A stretch of DNA of 64,000 nucleotides from Mauremys mutica (taxonomy: Eukaryota > Chordata > Testudines > Geoemydidae). The notes under the pieces were generated by a model that had not been told where the DNA came from, did no database searches, and saw only the letters and a program-made list of their open reading frames with translations. Made by a program: the position numbers and the translations under genes. The stretch is from positions 22,527,225 through 22,591,224 of the forward strand of contig NC_059073.1 in the NCBI RefSeq assembly GCF_020497125.1. The letters are read 5' to 3'. The stretch's first letter is position 1. Every line of letters begins with the position of its first letter. Of the stretch, positions 23,574-35,610 are shown piece by piece.

Positions 23574-23854
23574 AAAAATGGAAATTTTTGCTTCATTTTG
23601 GATAAAAAGAAAAGTCTGAGAAAGTGGGAGAAAAACCAAAACTATTTTCTTCCCACTTTTGTCTTTTTTTTTTTTTTAAACACTTTCTCCATCCCTTATT
23701 TTCCAGTGGAGGAAAGGAAGAGGCTGGGGTGAAAAGGGAAAGAAAGCTGGACTAGAGGAGTAAAAAACTCAAACCCAACACTTCTGGGTTTTTGAAAATT
23801 GAAATGAAACAAGATATTTCCTTTTTGGTTTGAATTTTTTCATTGAAAATCTAC
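23574..23854. other. AT-rich spacer
   Basis: AT-rich DNA with poly-T and GAAAAT runs, similar to the AT-rich element family. No ends visible. Confidence 0.3.
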
Positions 23855-24783
23855 AAAAGGATTTTACAAAACTGGGTGACTGGGCAACAAAATGGCAGCT
23901 GAAATTCAATGTTGATAAATGCAAAGTAATACACACAGGAAAATATAATCCCAACTATACATATAAAATGATGGGGCCTAAATTAGCTGTTACCACTCAA
24001 GAAAGATCTTGGAGTCATTGTGGATAGTTCTCTGAAAACATCCACTCAATGTGCAGCAGCTGTCAAAAAAGCGAACAGAATGTTGGGAATCATTAAGAAA
24101 GGGATAGATAATAAGACAGAAAATATCATGTTGCTCTATATAAATCCATGGTACGCCCACATCTTGCGTGCAGATGTGATTGCCCCATCTCAAAAAAGAT
24201 ATATTGAGATTGGAAAAGGTTTAGAAAAGGGCAACAAAAATGGTTAGTGGTATGGAACAGCTTCCATACGAGGGGAGAGTGGTACTTTTCAGCTTGGAAA
24301 AGAGACGACTAAGTGGGGATATGATAGAGGTCTATAAAATCATGACTGGTGTGGAGAAAGTAAATAAGGAAGTGTTATTTACTCCTTCTCATAACACAAG
24401 AGATGGGGGTCACCAAATAAAATTAATAGGCAGCAGGTTTAAAACAAACAAAAGGAAGTATTTTTTCACTCAATGCACAGTCAACCTGTGGAACTCCTTG
24501 CCAGAGGATGTTGTGAAGGCCAAGACTATAATAGGGTTCAGAAAAGAACTAGGTAAATTCATGGAGAATAGGTCCATCAAAGGCTATTAGCCAGGATGGA
24601 CAGGGATGGTGTCCCTAACCTCTGTTTGCCAGGAGCTGGGAATGGGTGATAGGGGATGGATCACTTGATGACTACCTGTTCTGTTCATTCCCTCTGGGGC
24701 ACCTGGCATTGGCCACTGTCAGAAGACAGAATACTGGCTAGATGGACCTTTGATCTGACCCAGTATTGCTGTTCTTATGTTTT
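23855..24783 (+). pseudogene. CR1-clade LINE: broken ORF2 C-terminal region plus 3' UTR
   Basis: Three plus-strand frames each carry a part of one protein. At about 23855-24000 it contains GDWATKWQLKFNVDKCKVIH, the post-catalytic RT segment. At 24020-24240 it continues with IVDSSLKTSTQCAAAVKKAN. At 24240-24590 it contains [20 protein letters not shown] and [11 protein letters not shown], the ORF2 C-terminus. Frameshifts separate the parts near 24005 and 24240. The catalytic RT core is upstream of the truncation and absent. The 3' UTR ends with GACCCAGTATTGCTGTTCTT. It is a dead, 5'-truncated copy of about 930 bp. Confidence 0.92.
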
Positions 24784-24869
24784 TATGTTCACTAGTTGAA
24801 CTGGGAGCACAATTTGGCCAATGTATGCAAAACTCTGGGTAGGTAGACATATAAAAAAACTTCATTTAC

Positions 24870-25130
24870 TTGTTTATTTGTATTTTAGTACTGTAGGCTC
24901 CAATCAAGATTGGGATCCCATTGTGTGAGGCACTGTACAAATACAGAAAAAGAGGGTCTCTGCCCTATAGAGCTTACAGTCTAAATAGGACAAAGAGTGG
25001 GAGGGTAAACAGAGGCCCAGAGGGGAAAAATGACACTGCCAAGGTCACACAGCAGGCTAGTGGCATTATGTTGACTAAAATCTAGGTCTGAGGTTCATTC
25101 CCGTGTCCTATCACTGGACCACACTGTCTT
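24870..25130 (-). repeat. MIR-like SINE, reverse orientation
   Basis: Contains GGATCCCATTGTGTGAGGCA, CTGTACAAATACAGAAA and AGAGCTTACAGTCTAA, then GGTCACACAGCAGGCTAGTG and TCACTGGACCACACTGTCTT. This is the full order of tail, core and head of the ancient SINE family on the minus strand, one of the more complete copies here. Confidence 0.85.
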
Positions 25131-27054
25131 TCATAGATAAAGCTCTGTATCTAAGTGTACCTGCTATATTAATAATCACAGTGCCCAATAACAATGTCTA
25201 CCAGGTGGGGGCGCTGTGGGCAGGAGGCAACAGAGTGTTCACGTTGGCAGTTCTAGTAAGGGCTTGGTCCTACCCCTGATCTGTACTGTAAACATTCATG
25301 TATTTCCAATGGGAAGCTCTACGTGTAGCATTATTGCAGGTTCACACCCAAAGCTTGTCAACGGCTTTTCTCTCTTATTTTATGTATCCTTGAGGCTATG
25401 TAGGCACCACTTACAGTGAAAAAGTGGGGGCCATCCTCTGACTTCTCAGGATGGGAGGCAGCCCTAACTAGCCATACCATTATAACCTAGGAGGCGATAG
25501 CTGTATGGGAGCCTAAGTGCAGGAAAATTAGTGCAGGACTGATCAGGTATAAGTTATCCCCTGCAATTTAACTCTTTTTGAGGTGGGGAGGAAGGTCCCC
25601 GACAGGAGATTTTTCATAAAAATCATGACATTAACCACTCGCAGAGGACTGGATGGAAGCCACTTAGAGTGTTTCACTTTTGCCCTGATGTAAATTTGAA
25701 TCCATATTTTCCCTAGATAGAAACACATTAATCCTTTAGACTGCACCACCTAGTGTTATGGATTCTAATTTATAACTCACATATCTTAAGCAACGTTTGA
25801 GAGCAACATAGATTTTTTTATTATTTATTTAGAGAAGAATTCAAATGTGGTATTTTTCACAGTATAAACTTCAGGCTTGACATATCTGCTAGAGCCATAA
25901 ATCACGGCTGTTTCATTTACAAATCATTAGGGAGACTGAAGGCTCAAAGTATTTAATTCATCCAAATCACTCTGGGTAGTTTATCAACATGTATAATGCA
26001 CTTTTTATTTTATTCCAAAGCTGACTAGTAAAATTCCTAGCAACTCTTGCTGTGTTTTGGTTTCTGTAGTCAGTGTAAATCTAGGAGTGGCCAATTTACA
26101 TGGAAGTAGTCAGTAGCAATTACTTTCAATAAAGATATCTAAGGGCTGGATCTGATTTTTGCTGCTACTGTTGTAAATTCTGAGTAACATCTCATAAGTT
26201 TACAGAGTTGCACCAGTGGTAAAAATAGTGTGTAATCTTAAATATTGGAAGTCTGATTCTGATTTAACACACTTTCTCTAAAAGAGAGAGTGAGCAAATC
26301 TGGTCATCTTCTTTCCAGGAGGCAGCTGCTTTGATGGTATCACTGCCTCATGGACAGGATGGATGGATAACATGAATATGCAGAAAGAGGCTGCTGTTGT
26401 GTGAAGAGGAGCTCTGCCATTTTGCAAGTCGGGCGCTGGTCTCCAGGGAGCGGTAGGCTGCAGTTAACACTAGGCTCTGGTTGCTACTATGTTAAGCATT
26501 AAGAGTTATGCAGTGGTCCCCCTGCCTTAAAAAGAACACCGCACTATGTGGTAATATGGCGGAGCAGGTTGACTTTATGGCGTTGATACATTCAGTTGCC
26601 CATTTGGTAGAATTAGTTAGTTTAGAACCTGCTTACACTCTGCTCAGGGAAGCTCACATCACGACTGTGAAGTCTTCAACAAAATGGCTTCCATAGATTA
26701 TTAGCAGTGCTTGTCATTTTATTTGTTGTTTGTATTACACTTCTGCCTATTGTTCTAGGCACCATAAAATGAGTTAAGAGGGAGTCTGAGCTCACAATTT
26801 GAATATGTCAAGATGCAGCTGGTGGAAGAAACAGACAAGGGGAGGGTGGGAGGACAGGGTAACCATGAAATAATGTGTCAAGCTCCTGTTTTCCTTCTGG
26901 CTGAACTGCCATGGTGTGTCATGGGAGTTCGTGACCGAGGTCAATCATAGGAGATGTCTGGCCAGGGAGATCAGACTGTTGAGAAAAATGGGGGCATGAG
27001 ACACCCACACTATAACTCCTATGAGGCACAAGGACAGCTTAGGCAGACACAATT
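25131..27054. other. unassigned stretch
   Basis: About 1.9 kb. Around 26148-26280 a GGGCTGGATCTGATTTTTGC...AAGTCTGATTCTG arrangement suggests a decayed small palindromic element. The plus frame at 26508-26696 is only 62 codons with no motif. Confidence 0.3.
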
Positions 27055-27260
27055 CAGTGTCAAGCCACGATGAAACAAAATGTTTTGATTTGGTTCAACA
27101 AACCCAAAAGAAACAATTTGACATTTCCAAGACATTTTAAAACTTTTTGTTCCTCAAACAATTTTGATATTTCAACTTTTCCTTCCAATTCGGGAAGGAA
27201 ACAAATATCAAAACTTAGGAATTTCACAGATGATGGAAATTTCAATTTTTGACCACCTCT
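27055..27260. repeat. AT-rich repeat, probable TAGAGCTG-family relic
   Basis: Mirrored AT-rich text: TGGTTCAACAAACCC and CAAACAATTTTGATATTTC faces GAAACAAATATCAAAAC. No terminal motif is preserved. Confidence 0.35.
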
Positions 27261-27654
27261 TACCTGTAATGTGCAAAATGATTTCACTTTTAGAGCTACT
27301 GTATAACATCTGAGCATTAACCTCACACTAGTTAGATGAAAGCTTCTCATCTCATGTAGGAAGAGAATAAGGTTATCTGTGAAATCCTCAAATAATAATG
27401 ATACAGATGAAGTAGATTCAATGGTTACTTTTAAATGGTTTTCCCCCCACCTAAAAGGTCACATTGAAGGATATTTTTATACACAAGGCAGACAAAGTGG
27501 AAAAGGATAGGAAGGGTAATTAGAAAAAGAAAATGGTGGAAGCTGGGGCTTTGGGCCAGTTATAGATATCCAGACCATTTATACACGCAGTGACACAATG
27601 GATAGTGCTGGTTATAAAGTTCCATTTACAGTCAACTTCTTATAAACTATATTT
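27261..27654. other. unassigned stretch
   Basis: Nothing recognised. Confidence 0.3.
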
Positions 27655-27780
27655 ATAATTATTATTTGCATTACAGTAATGCCTAAAGCCCCAATAATGG
27701 ATTAGTACCCCATTGTGCTAGGCACTGTACAAACACATAACAAACAATGGTTTCTGCCCCCAAAAGCTTACAATCGAAGT
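27655..27780 (-). repeat. ancient SINE tail fragment
   Basis: ATTATTATTTGCATTACAGT, then GTACCCCATTGTGCTAGGCA, CTGTACAAACACATAACAAA and AAGCTTACAATCGAAG. Same tail family as 2825 and 43055. Confidence 0.75.
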
Positions 27781-27814
27781 ACTGGGTAAATTTGTGCTCC
27801 CAAGTCACTTAGTT

Positions 27815-28115
27815 GCTTCTGAAAAAGTAAATGTTTAACCAAAACCACAGCATTTCATTTTGTTTTTGAGCTTTTTATTTCCCCTTTTAATTAAAAAAGG
27901 GGTAATTTTTGAAACAGTCATTTTGAATTGAAAAGTCAACACATTTTTGTTTTGAAAAATTCCAAGACTAAAATGTTCCAACTTTTTTGGAATTAAAAAA
28001 TATATATATTTAAATAATTAAAAAAAAAAGACATGCATTTGCTAAATGTTTTTTCAACCTGAATCTATATTTTTTCACTCAAAGTTTTGGTCAGAAAACT
28101 TCACCCAGCTCTACT
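27815..28115. repeat. AT-rich element with CCCAGCTCTA right end
   Basis: AT-rich interior with many TTTTGAAA-type blocks, ending AACTTCACCCAGCTCTACTC. This matches the right terminus of the elements at 32418 and 18742. The left end is not distinct. Confidence 0.5.
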
Positions 28116-28820
28116 CTTTAGGCGCTTTTGAAAATCCAGACTCAACCACTGGATAGTTAAATGTTTGAGTGGGCCTGCAAATACCTTTCCTTCCTCTTCT
28201 GAGAAGGCAGGTAGCTAACATTTGTAGATATGCCCAAGATGTGGCTGCTGGGAAAAGAACTGCAGAGGAATGTGGTTTTAAAAAATGACTAGGTTTATTT
28301 GGACAAATCCATCTGTTTGAGTTGCCAAGGACAGACACATCATCAGTAACAGTAGTGATCTAGGTACATAATCACGTGGTGGTGACATTTTTCTCTGGGA
28401 ATACGAGGTGGTGATCTGGCAGATTTGTCATCTCTTGCATTCCTAACTCTCTAGGTCAGTAGAACAAAGAGCTCATGTGATGTAATCAGAAAGCAAAGTC
28501 TTCAGTGATCAGCTGCAGGTTTAATGAGACTGTGCAATGAATCAATGCCTGCTCCGGTGAGAGAGCGAGCACATGGAATTCCTAATACTATTAATAAAGG
28601 GCTTTCTTCCTCCCTGATTCCTATTCCTAGAACAACCTCCATAACGTTGTGTGCCATGTTGCTACCTTTTCTTTTAAATCCTCCTTCTGCCAGACTTTCA
28701 GCTGCCAGTTTACAGGACACCCAATGGAAACCGAGGGTCAAAATCTCTTTGGCAGCTTTGAAAACCTCTGCTTAATCACTCACTTCTATTAAACAATCCC
28801 CAAAGCACTTACGTGGTACA
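28116..28820. other. unassigned stretch
   Basis: No gene recognised. Opposed short frames at 28502-28775 are mutual shadows without a motif. Confidence 0.3.
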
Positions 28821-29350
28821 TTAATAGATTTTAAGGTCAGAAGGAACTAGTAGAACATCTAATCTGACCTCCTGTATAGGCACAGGCTACAGAATTTCAC
28901 TCGGTGACACCTGCATTGAGTCCAGTAACTTGTGTTTGACTAAAGCACATGTTCCAGAAAGGCATTGAGCCTTAATTTGGAGAGATGGAGAGTCTACCAC
29001 TTCCCTTGGTAGTTTGTTCCTCTATTAAAAAATTATGCCTTATTTTTCATTTGAATTTGTCTGGCTTTAGCTTCCAGCCATTGGATCTTATTATACCTGT
29101 CTCCATAGGTTAAATAGCCCTTTAGTATCCCTTTCTTCCCAAGAAGGTACTTATACACCATAATCACCTCTTGATAGTCTTTTGACCAGCTTAACAAATT
29201 GAGATCCTTCAGTGTCTCAATGTAAAGCATTTTCTCCAGCTCTCACATCATTTTTGTGACTCTTCTCTACATCCTCTTCAGTTTTTCAGCATCCTTTTTA
29301 CAATGTGGACCCCAGAACAGTATGCAGTATTCCAGGATCAACCTCATAAA
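28821..29350 (-). mobile_element. CR1-type LINE, 3' portion
   Basis: Plus-strand text starts TTAATAGATTTTAAGGTCAG and has the CR1 block order, including CTACCACTTCCCTTGGTAGT, CCAGCCATTGGATCTTATTA and GACCCCAGAACAGTATGCAG. The minus frame at 29033-29230 encodes a decayed ORF2 C-terminal piece (KDYQEVIMVYKYLLGKK). Same CR1 subfamily style as 6195-6695. Confidence 0.88.
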
Positions 29351-30089
29351 TTCTGTGTACGTAGGCAAAGCCACTTCCCCATCCTGCTGGGTCACTCAGC
29401 AAAATCTTGATTGTCCATTCAACTGTAAACTCCTCTTTATTATTGTTACATATTTATATTCTGGTCATGCCTAAAAGCCCCATTTGGGATTTTGCTATAT
29501 GATCATACATTAGAGCCATACCCTGCCCTCCTTAGGTCAGGAGTCAGATCTTTCAGCATCAGGCAAAGTATTCATGTTTTGTGAATTTAGCTTCTTATCT
29601 TCTTTGCCTATTATCCACAAGCAGTGTTTGATTTCTGTGCATTTGTCTGCCATTTTGGAATTTGTTTGTTGCACACTTTGTGCAAGAAAATTTCAGTCCA
29701 TGGGTTGCTCACAGGCTATCAGCTTTGATGTTGTCTCTGACTATTTGTTTTCAAACTGTTTCCTGCCCAGCTCTAGTCATAGTGTTTGATAATCTAAATT
29801 TATCAGCTTTTATTTCTGCTCTTTGATTTGATAACTTTTATAAATAGATGGAAAATGAAAAAGATTTTAATATGGCTATGTGAACATTTCCATGATTATA
29901 TATTGGCCTTTTAACGGAATTCACAGTTTATATTCAATTTCCATCCTTTTTATGAGAGTAAAAAAATATCTAGAAAACAGTCAAACAGATATTTGCAATC
30001 TCCCCCCCACTATTTTTCCAGCTCCAGTATATCTCTTTGTTGCGCACACTATCGAACTGAATGTCAGAGCGGTAAGCGGATCTTGTAGC
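29351..30089. other. unassigned stretch
   Basis: AT-rich, no gene or clear repeat. Confidence 0.3.
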
Positions 30090-30355
30090 TAAGATACTGG
30101 GACTCCAGAAATCTGTGGTCACTTTCTAGCCCTGACACAGACTGTGTGATGTTGGGCAAATCGCTGATCTCTCTGTCCCTCAGCTCCATATCTTTAAAAT
30201 GGGGATAATAGCACTTTCTTTCTCCCACCCACTGTCTGTCTATTTAGATTGTAAATTCTTGGGGCAGGGACTTTCTTAACATCACCCTACTTAGCGCAAT
30301 AGGGCCTCGATCTCAGCTGGAGCCTCAGGTGCTGCCATAATATGTATAATAATAA
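30090..30355 (+). repeat. MIR-like SINE with tail
   Basis: GATACTGGGACTCCAGAAAT, GTGTGATGTTGGGCAAATC, CCTCAGCTCCATATCTTTAA, then ATGGGGATAATAGCA, TTAGATTGTAAATTCTTGGG and CAGGGACTTTC. It ends CTCAGGTGCTGCCATAATAT. Near-complete old copy. Confidence 0.85.
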
Positions 30356-31819
30356 CAAAGAGCAGCCGATTATTATTATTTCAGAACCCAATAGGGGTTT
30401 TTACTTCGCTACAAAGACGAGGCCTCCTAAAATGTACATTCCTAGTCTGAAATGGGTTCCTTCGCCCTCAGGGGCATAGCCTCCAACATAAATCAAAGTC
30501 GCTTAAGTAAAGCTCCAAATGTCAACTTGACCAGAATCAAAGTCAAACAGATGCAGCACAGGGGGCATTGCCCCCATTTCGTTTCTGATCTGCTCTCTAT
30601 TTGGAACTGGACAGGAGCGCCTCGCTCTGTGACAAGGCGTTTGTTGCTCTTTCTAGCTTTTTTTTTTTAATTTTTTTTTTTTAGGCAGTCAATGTTATCT
30701 CTTACAAATGACCCCTTTCTAAGTTCAAAGGACGGCTCTTCGAAATTCTGTGAAATCAGGTCACCTTATCAGTGCACTCCCATTCTAGAGGCTCTCCGGT
30801 GCTTTCCTTGTAAAAGCTGAGCATGCAGCTTCGGTGTGTTTGATTTATTTTACTGTCTTGCCAGGCCTGAGCTGGCAGGCCAGTACAATAAAAGAGGATG
30901 GTGGCAGAGCATTTCCTGCTTCTCTTTGCTCTTTTCCAGCTAATGTACCTTTGAGAATGTCCCCATCAGAAAACTGTTCACTTGCAAATATTTACTCCCC
31001 TTCTGACTGTCAGTTGAACCCAAAGAACAAGTTTTTAACAGTGCAGGATGAACTGGCCAAAGGACATGGTCCATTATCAGTGTGCGTATGTGTGTTCAGA
31101 GGAGACAGGAGGTTGCAATGATTTACCACCTATATCTGGCAACCTTAGTACAAATGTCCCATTTAAAACCCATTTGGAAACTGAACTCCACTTCTCCCTT
31201 TCCTCAAGAAGTGCCGGATTTTCCTTTCCTCATTCATCCAAGGTCAGCACAATTCCTGCCTGCACTATGGAGGATTGGGAGAGATCGGTTCTCATCTCAG
31301 GCTGGCTCCCAGTGGGAGGATTAGAGAGAGCACAAAATAATCATCTGTAACATAGACCCTCCTCACCCTTAAGCTAATTGTATTTTACGATTATTTGGCT
31401 CTAGAAAGAGGGGAGGAAAGGCTAAGCAAAGCCGGGGATGTTGTGGGTTCTTATCTGGGTTTGGCAGAACATCAAAGAGCATAGAAAAACTCGCACTGAA
31501 AGAATCCAAGTTGAAACCTAAGCCTCAGGCTAAGCGCTCCTTTATGCTGGGGTTCCCAACCTCCATATCAGGATTTGGAAGACTCCTGTCTAGAATCATA
31601 GTGCTTCCATCACCCTCCATCTCAGATGTTCCCACCTGTTTAGACATCCACAGCAGAGTACAAGTGTTCTTTGCCTGACACCCTCTGGACTTGTCCCAAA
31701 GTTCCTTGTCACTGAGTCCTAGCCCATCTGCTTTCTAACCTCCAGGTTCACTTACACTCCAGGTGGGTCGGCAGCAAGATTTATGTCCGGTTAAAGCCCT
31801 AGCATGGGACTACAGACTG
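30356..31819. other. unassigned stretch
   Basis: Includes a T-rich tract at 30658-30684. Plus frames at 30834-31350 overlap each other and lack motifs. No gene called. Confidence 0.3.
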
Positions 31820-32102
31820 AGGCCATGTCTACCGTGCAGCTGAAGGTGCGATTCACAGCTCGTGGAGGCATCTCTGCGCTGGCTTTAATCTAGCTAGTAG
31901 TACTAAAAATAGCAGCCAAGACCCAGCGACTTGGGCGTCAGTTCAGGTTGTACAAGGCTGCCTGGTCCCTCTGCTTACGAACTCATGTTGCTGGCTTCTG
32001 CCTCTGCATCTTCACTGCTATTTTTAGTGAGCTGGCTAGACTAAAACCACTGTGGGATTGCCCACAAGAGCTGCAAATCACACCTTGGATTGTGGCATAG
32101 AT
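31820..32102. mobile_element. MITE with degenerate inverted ends
   Basis: The left arm has GGTGCGATTCACAGCTCGTG and the right arm has CAAGAGCTGCAAATCACACC in mirror. Inside, TAGTACTAAAAATAGCAG faces CTGCTATTTTTAGTGAG. It is likely related to the TGTCTACA-ended elements (21948, 38789). The outer ends are decayed. Confidence 0.6.
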
Positions 32103-32345
32103 TTACTCTGACTGCGCAGCCATGGGCAAACCACTTTCTGGTTTCAGAGCCTTGTCTTTAAAATGGGGATAATGTTCTCTTTCTCTCACCCTTTGTCAGC
32201 TATGTCTGTTTAGGTTATAGGCTGTTTGGGGCAGAGATTCTCTTACTGTGTGTTGTACAGAGCCTGTCAAAATAGGGCTCGGATCTTGGCTAGGGGCTGC
32301 AGATGTTGCTGTAATACTCAGTGTAAATTATTACTACTACTGAGG
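32103..32345 (+). repeat. MIR-like SINE
   Basis: GGGCAAACCACTTTCTGG, TTTAAAATGGGGATAATGTT, TCTGTTTAGGTTATAGGCTG and TTTGGGGCAGAGATTCTCTT, then TAGGGGCTGCAGATGTTGCT. The order of core and tail is intact. The head may have been displaced by the adjoining MITE. Confidence 0.8.
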
Positions 32346-32417
32346 ATAAAATAGTATTTGAGAAGGAGACTAATTTCAGAGGCGTGGGCTCCTGAATCTC
32401 AGTGGGAATGTCCTGAA

Positions 32418-32738
32418 TAGAACTGGGCAGATAACTGATTTTTTTTTCCAAATAAATAGTTTAAGCTGCAACAAATGTGAGAGAGGGTTTGTTTATTTTT
32501 AAATAGAATTTTTAGTGAGTTGCCGACATCTGTTTCAGAGTAAGGATTTGAATATGGGTCTCCTACATCCCAGGTGAGAGCTAAAGACTATAGCAGAAGC
32601 AGCAATGCTACCATTTCCTCCTTCTCCAGGCTGGATTGTTAGTGGCTGAAACGATTCATGTCAAAACTGTGAATAGTTTTGGGTTGACCAAAACTAAGTT
32701 TTTCGTCCTATTGAATTGAAAAATTCTGCCCAGCTCTA
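32418..32738. mobile_element. AT-rich TAGAGCTGGGCAGA element, full length
   Basis: Left end TAGAACTGGGCAGA; right end TCTGCCCAGCTCTA, its near-exact reverse complement. TA lies at both ends. Interior is AT-rich and non-coding; 321 bp. This is the best-defined member of the AT-rich family here. Confidence 0.75.
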
Positions 32739-33179
32739 GTCCCGAGATCCCCTCCAGAGAGAGAGGTCCTTAAATAAGCGATTTTAGTGTCATTTGGCAG
32801 TCTGAAATGTACTGTTCAGGGGAGTTGGGTCTTTCCTAACCACTTACATTAAGTTAAGCATTTCATTTCTGTCTATAGGAAACACCATAAACTATCCAAT
32901 GAAATTGTGCTTCCATGTATTGGGAGTATAGGAGAATTTCGATATGGCAAAAACAGTAACTGTTTTCTAGAGAGAAACCATCCTGCAGGTGTTCAGCAAA
33001 GCACGACATATCAAGGTGATGCTCAGTATTCACTTCAAATGTCTGTGGGCCTGATTCAACTCCCACTGAAGTCAATGGAGAGACTCCAATGGGAAGTGGA
33101 TTGGGTCCTATATGTGTAAACCAAAATATACACACTTTTTAATGTTCACTTTAATGCCATACACCTTGTTTGTTCAGTA
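32739..33179. other. unassigned stretch with a small palindromic relic
   Basis: At 33047-33110 GGGCCTGATTCAACTCCCAC and GAAGTCAATGGAGAGACTCC precede AAGTGGATTGGGTCCT. This is a small palindromic element type seen several times in the window. The rest is unassigned. Confidence 0.45.
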
Positions 33180-33560
33180 TATTCCATTGTTTCATTGTGT
33201 CGACCATCCCATTCTGCCCTGCCAGTGACGCCAGTCGTCATGCTCCTGCTTCTCCCACAACCACTTCCGTGCTTTATTCCATGCCGTCCCTTACGCATGA
33301 AACCTTACTCCTGAGCTGCTTTAGAAGGCTGCTACCATTTCCTCTTTCAAATCCCACCAATCACATGGGCAGCAGACGTCTATAAGGGGCTGTATCAGAT
33401 CCCAGCTCCTCCGGGCAGCGTGTTTGCAGCCTGAAGTGCCTTCATTCTCTGATGTTACCATCTCAGCTCATCACCGAGGTTCCCAAATTGCCAAGACCCT
33501 TTGTCTGATCTCCCTCTTCCTCACCCACTCTTAACCCCCGCATCACTTTAGAATATATTA
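33180..33560 (+). repeat. possible ancient LINE (L3/CR1-clade) 3' region
   Basis: Blocks such as CTTTATTCCATGCCGTCCCT, ACGCATGAAACCTTACTCCT and GAGCTGCTTTAGAAGG, followed by a C/T-rich CCTCTTTCAAATCCCACC, recall old LINE 3' regions. The match is from memory of style only. Confidence 0.3.
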
Positions 33561-34289
33561 AACAGCCCATTAAAACAATGAAGACCGGCACAAAGAAATC
33601 CCAAGCAGCCAAAATAATCTTTCTATTTCCTCTTTCCACTCCCCTTTCTTGTCAATTCCCAATTATGGGCCTGATTCTGGCCTCCTTACCCACAGTCAGT
33701 AGTTCCATTGATGGAGCAAAGGACTACTCCAGTGTGACAAAATCTGGCTCGGGTAAACCCTTAAGGCCAAGGAATTGTCTTCCTATTTGTTTGAAGTGTC
33801 AAGCACACTTGGGGTGTGTGTGTACAGAAAATAATTAACAGTAATTAATACTAATGGTGTTAATGATTTGTCCTCATCCATGTGGCGTCTGCAGCTGGCA
33901 ATTATTCATTCAGCACATCGTACAAATATAAACAACAGTAGGATACGTGGTGTTTTCCAATAACTGCACAACCAATAGCTTGTGCCTTGCACTTCAATTA
34001 ATTGGCAAGAAAGGCACACCCTCTCCTTTGTGCTTATTGCTTAATTTATTTACTTAATTCATTTAGGCAGAAGAGTCCTTCATGGTTCCAGCTGTCTGGC
34101 TTTCTAGGCTAGAGCTCTAGGCAATCAATTAGCTCCACTAGTCTGAACAACAGAAGCTCAATGTATGCTGCCTTCATATACTATATTTCAGGCTAGTACA
34201 AACTGTTAAGTAGTATTGTGCTTTAACTCCATATAACTCAATCCAGCAATGTTAGACTTCTAATGATTCATATTACATAGAACGCTGAA
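33561..34289. other. unassigned stretch
   Basis: No gene or clear repeat. The ATTATGGGCCTGATTCTGGC motif near 33661 is a fragment of the small palindromic element type. Confidence 0.3.
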
Positions 34290-34800
34290 TAGAGCTGACC
34301 TAATAATTATTTTGGGGGGATTGGGGTGTGTGTGTGGGGGGGAGGTTCAGAAGCCAAACCAAAAAATCTGGGGAAAAAAATTGTTTTTGAGTCAAGCCAA
34401 AATGGATACTTTCAGGGTTGGTTTGTTTGTTTGTGGTTCTCTCGCTCTCTTTCCTCCCTCCTTCCCCCCCAAACAAAAAACCAAAAGAATTTTGTTTCAG
34501 GTCAAATGAAATGCTTTCTTCAACCCCAAACAATTTTTTTTCAGTTTTTGTTTTGTTTTTCATTATTGTGTTACTCATTTTTTAAATACATCTAGCTAAA
34601 TTTTGAAATGAAGTATAATTTTTAAATGAAAAGCCAATGTTTCATTTTAAAATGCCCAAATAAAACATTTTGACTTTCAGTCAAATATTTTTTTAAAGCT
34701 ATTTGCTGAATTTTACCTGAATTCGTGAATAGTTTGTTGACCTGAAACTACATTTGTCAGTGAATAAAGTGTTTGTCCGAAAAATGTTGCCCAGCTCACT
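34290..34800. mobile_element. AT-rich TAGAGCTG element, long copy
   Basis: Left end TAGAGCTGACCTAATAATTA; right end GTTGCCCAGCTCA, matching in inverted orientation (TGAGCTGGGCAAC). Interior has G-, T- and CT-rich tracts and repeated AATGAAA blocks. 511 bp, non-coding, with opposed short frames only. Confidence 0.6.
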
Positions 34801-35372
34801 GCTGAAGACAAATATGTAATGACATTTGTTTTATAGGATAGTGGGTGTGCAGATGCAATAAAAATCTCTATTCTAATAGGAACACTCAAAACGTGATATC
34901 AGTACGGCTGCTAAAAATGAAAATAATTTGCTTTTACATAATCTAAAAACCCAAAGCACCAATGCAAAGCACACATGTTAGCAAAGTGATCTGGGGAGGG
35001 GTCTGATTGGCAAATAGCTTGTTTCATGTTTTATGCTGTCACTCAGTTGTCCCTCTACTTTACTTTTGCTTTTAATTAGCTTGCTAATTTCATATAGGCA
35101 CTGCAGTAGAAGTGATTCTTGGAGAGAGAGCTGCCAAAGAGATTCTCGCTGGTCCTGGTGGGTGGGCTCTGACATTTCATACATTTATAGCAGTACTGTG
35201 AAGCCCTGAACAGTTTGTTTCAATCTACTTACAACGCAGTCCCTTCCCTTGAGGGGACTGGGATGCCAAGATGCAAAGGTCTGAATTTGCTAATCAAGGG
35301 GAGTGTTAGCCTGCATCAGCGCCCATGGGAGTGGTTCCATGGGGTTAGCCCCAGGCTCTTAGGGTCTCCCTT
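34801..35372. other. unassigned stretch
   Basis: No gene or repeat recognised. Confidence 0.3.
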
Positions 35373-35610
35373 TACCGCAGCTGGGAGCATGCCTCCTGGT
35401 GCAGGTAGCCGGATTTGTGCTAGCTCCACTAAGGCTAGCATGCAAGAAATAGCAGGTGACTGAGGCATGGGTAGAGGTCATGCTAGCCATGTGAGTCCAA
35501 GTCTTGGACTACTGCAGCCACGTTGCTATTTCTAGCATGCTGGCTCCAGCAGAGCTAGGATGTATGTGTCCATCCAGCCAGGCTCGGAGGCATGCTCCCA
35601 GCCGCTGTGA
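35373..35610. mobile_element. MITE with GGGAGCATGCCTCC ends
   Basis: Left arm CAGCTGGGAGCATGCCTCC; right arm GGAGGCATGCTCCCAGCCGC, its reverse complement. Inside, GCTAGCATGCAAGAAATAGC faces GCTATTTCTAGCATGCTGGC around GTCTTGGAC. It is about 238 bp and folds along most of its length. Superfamily unassigned. Confidence 0.75.
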
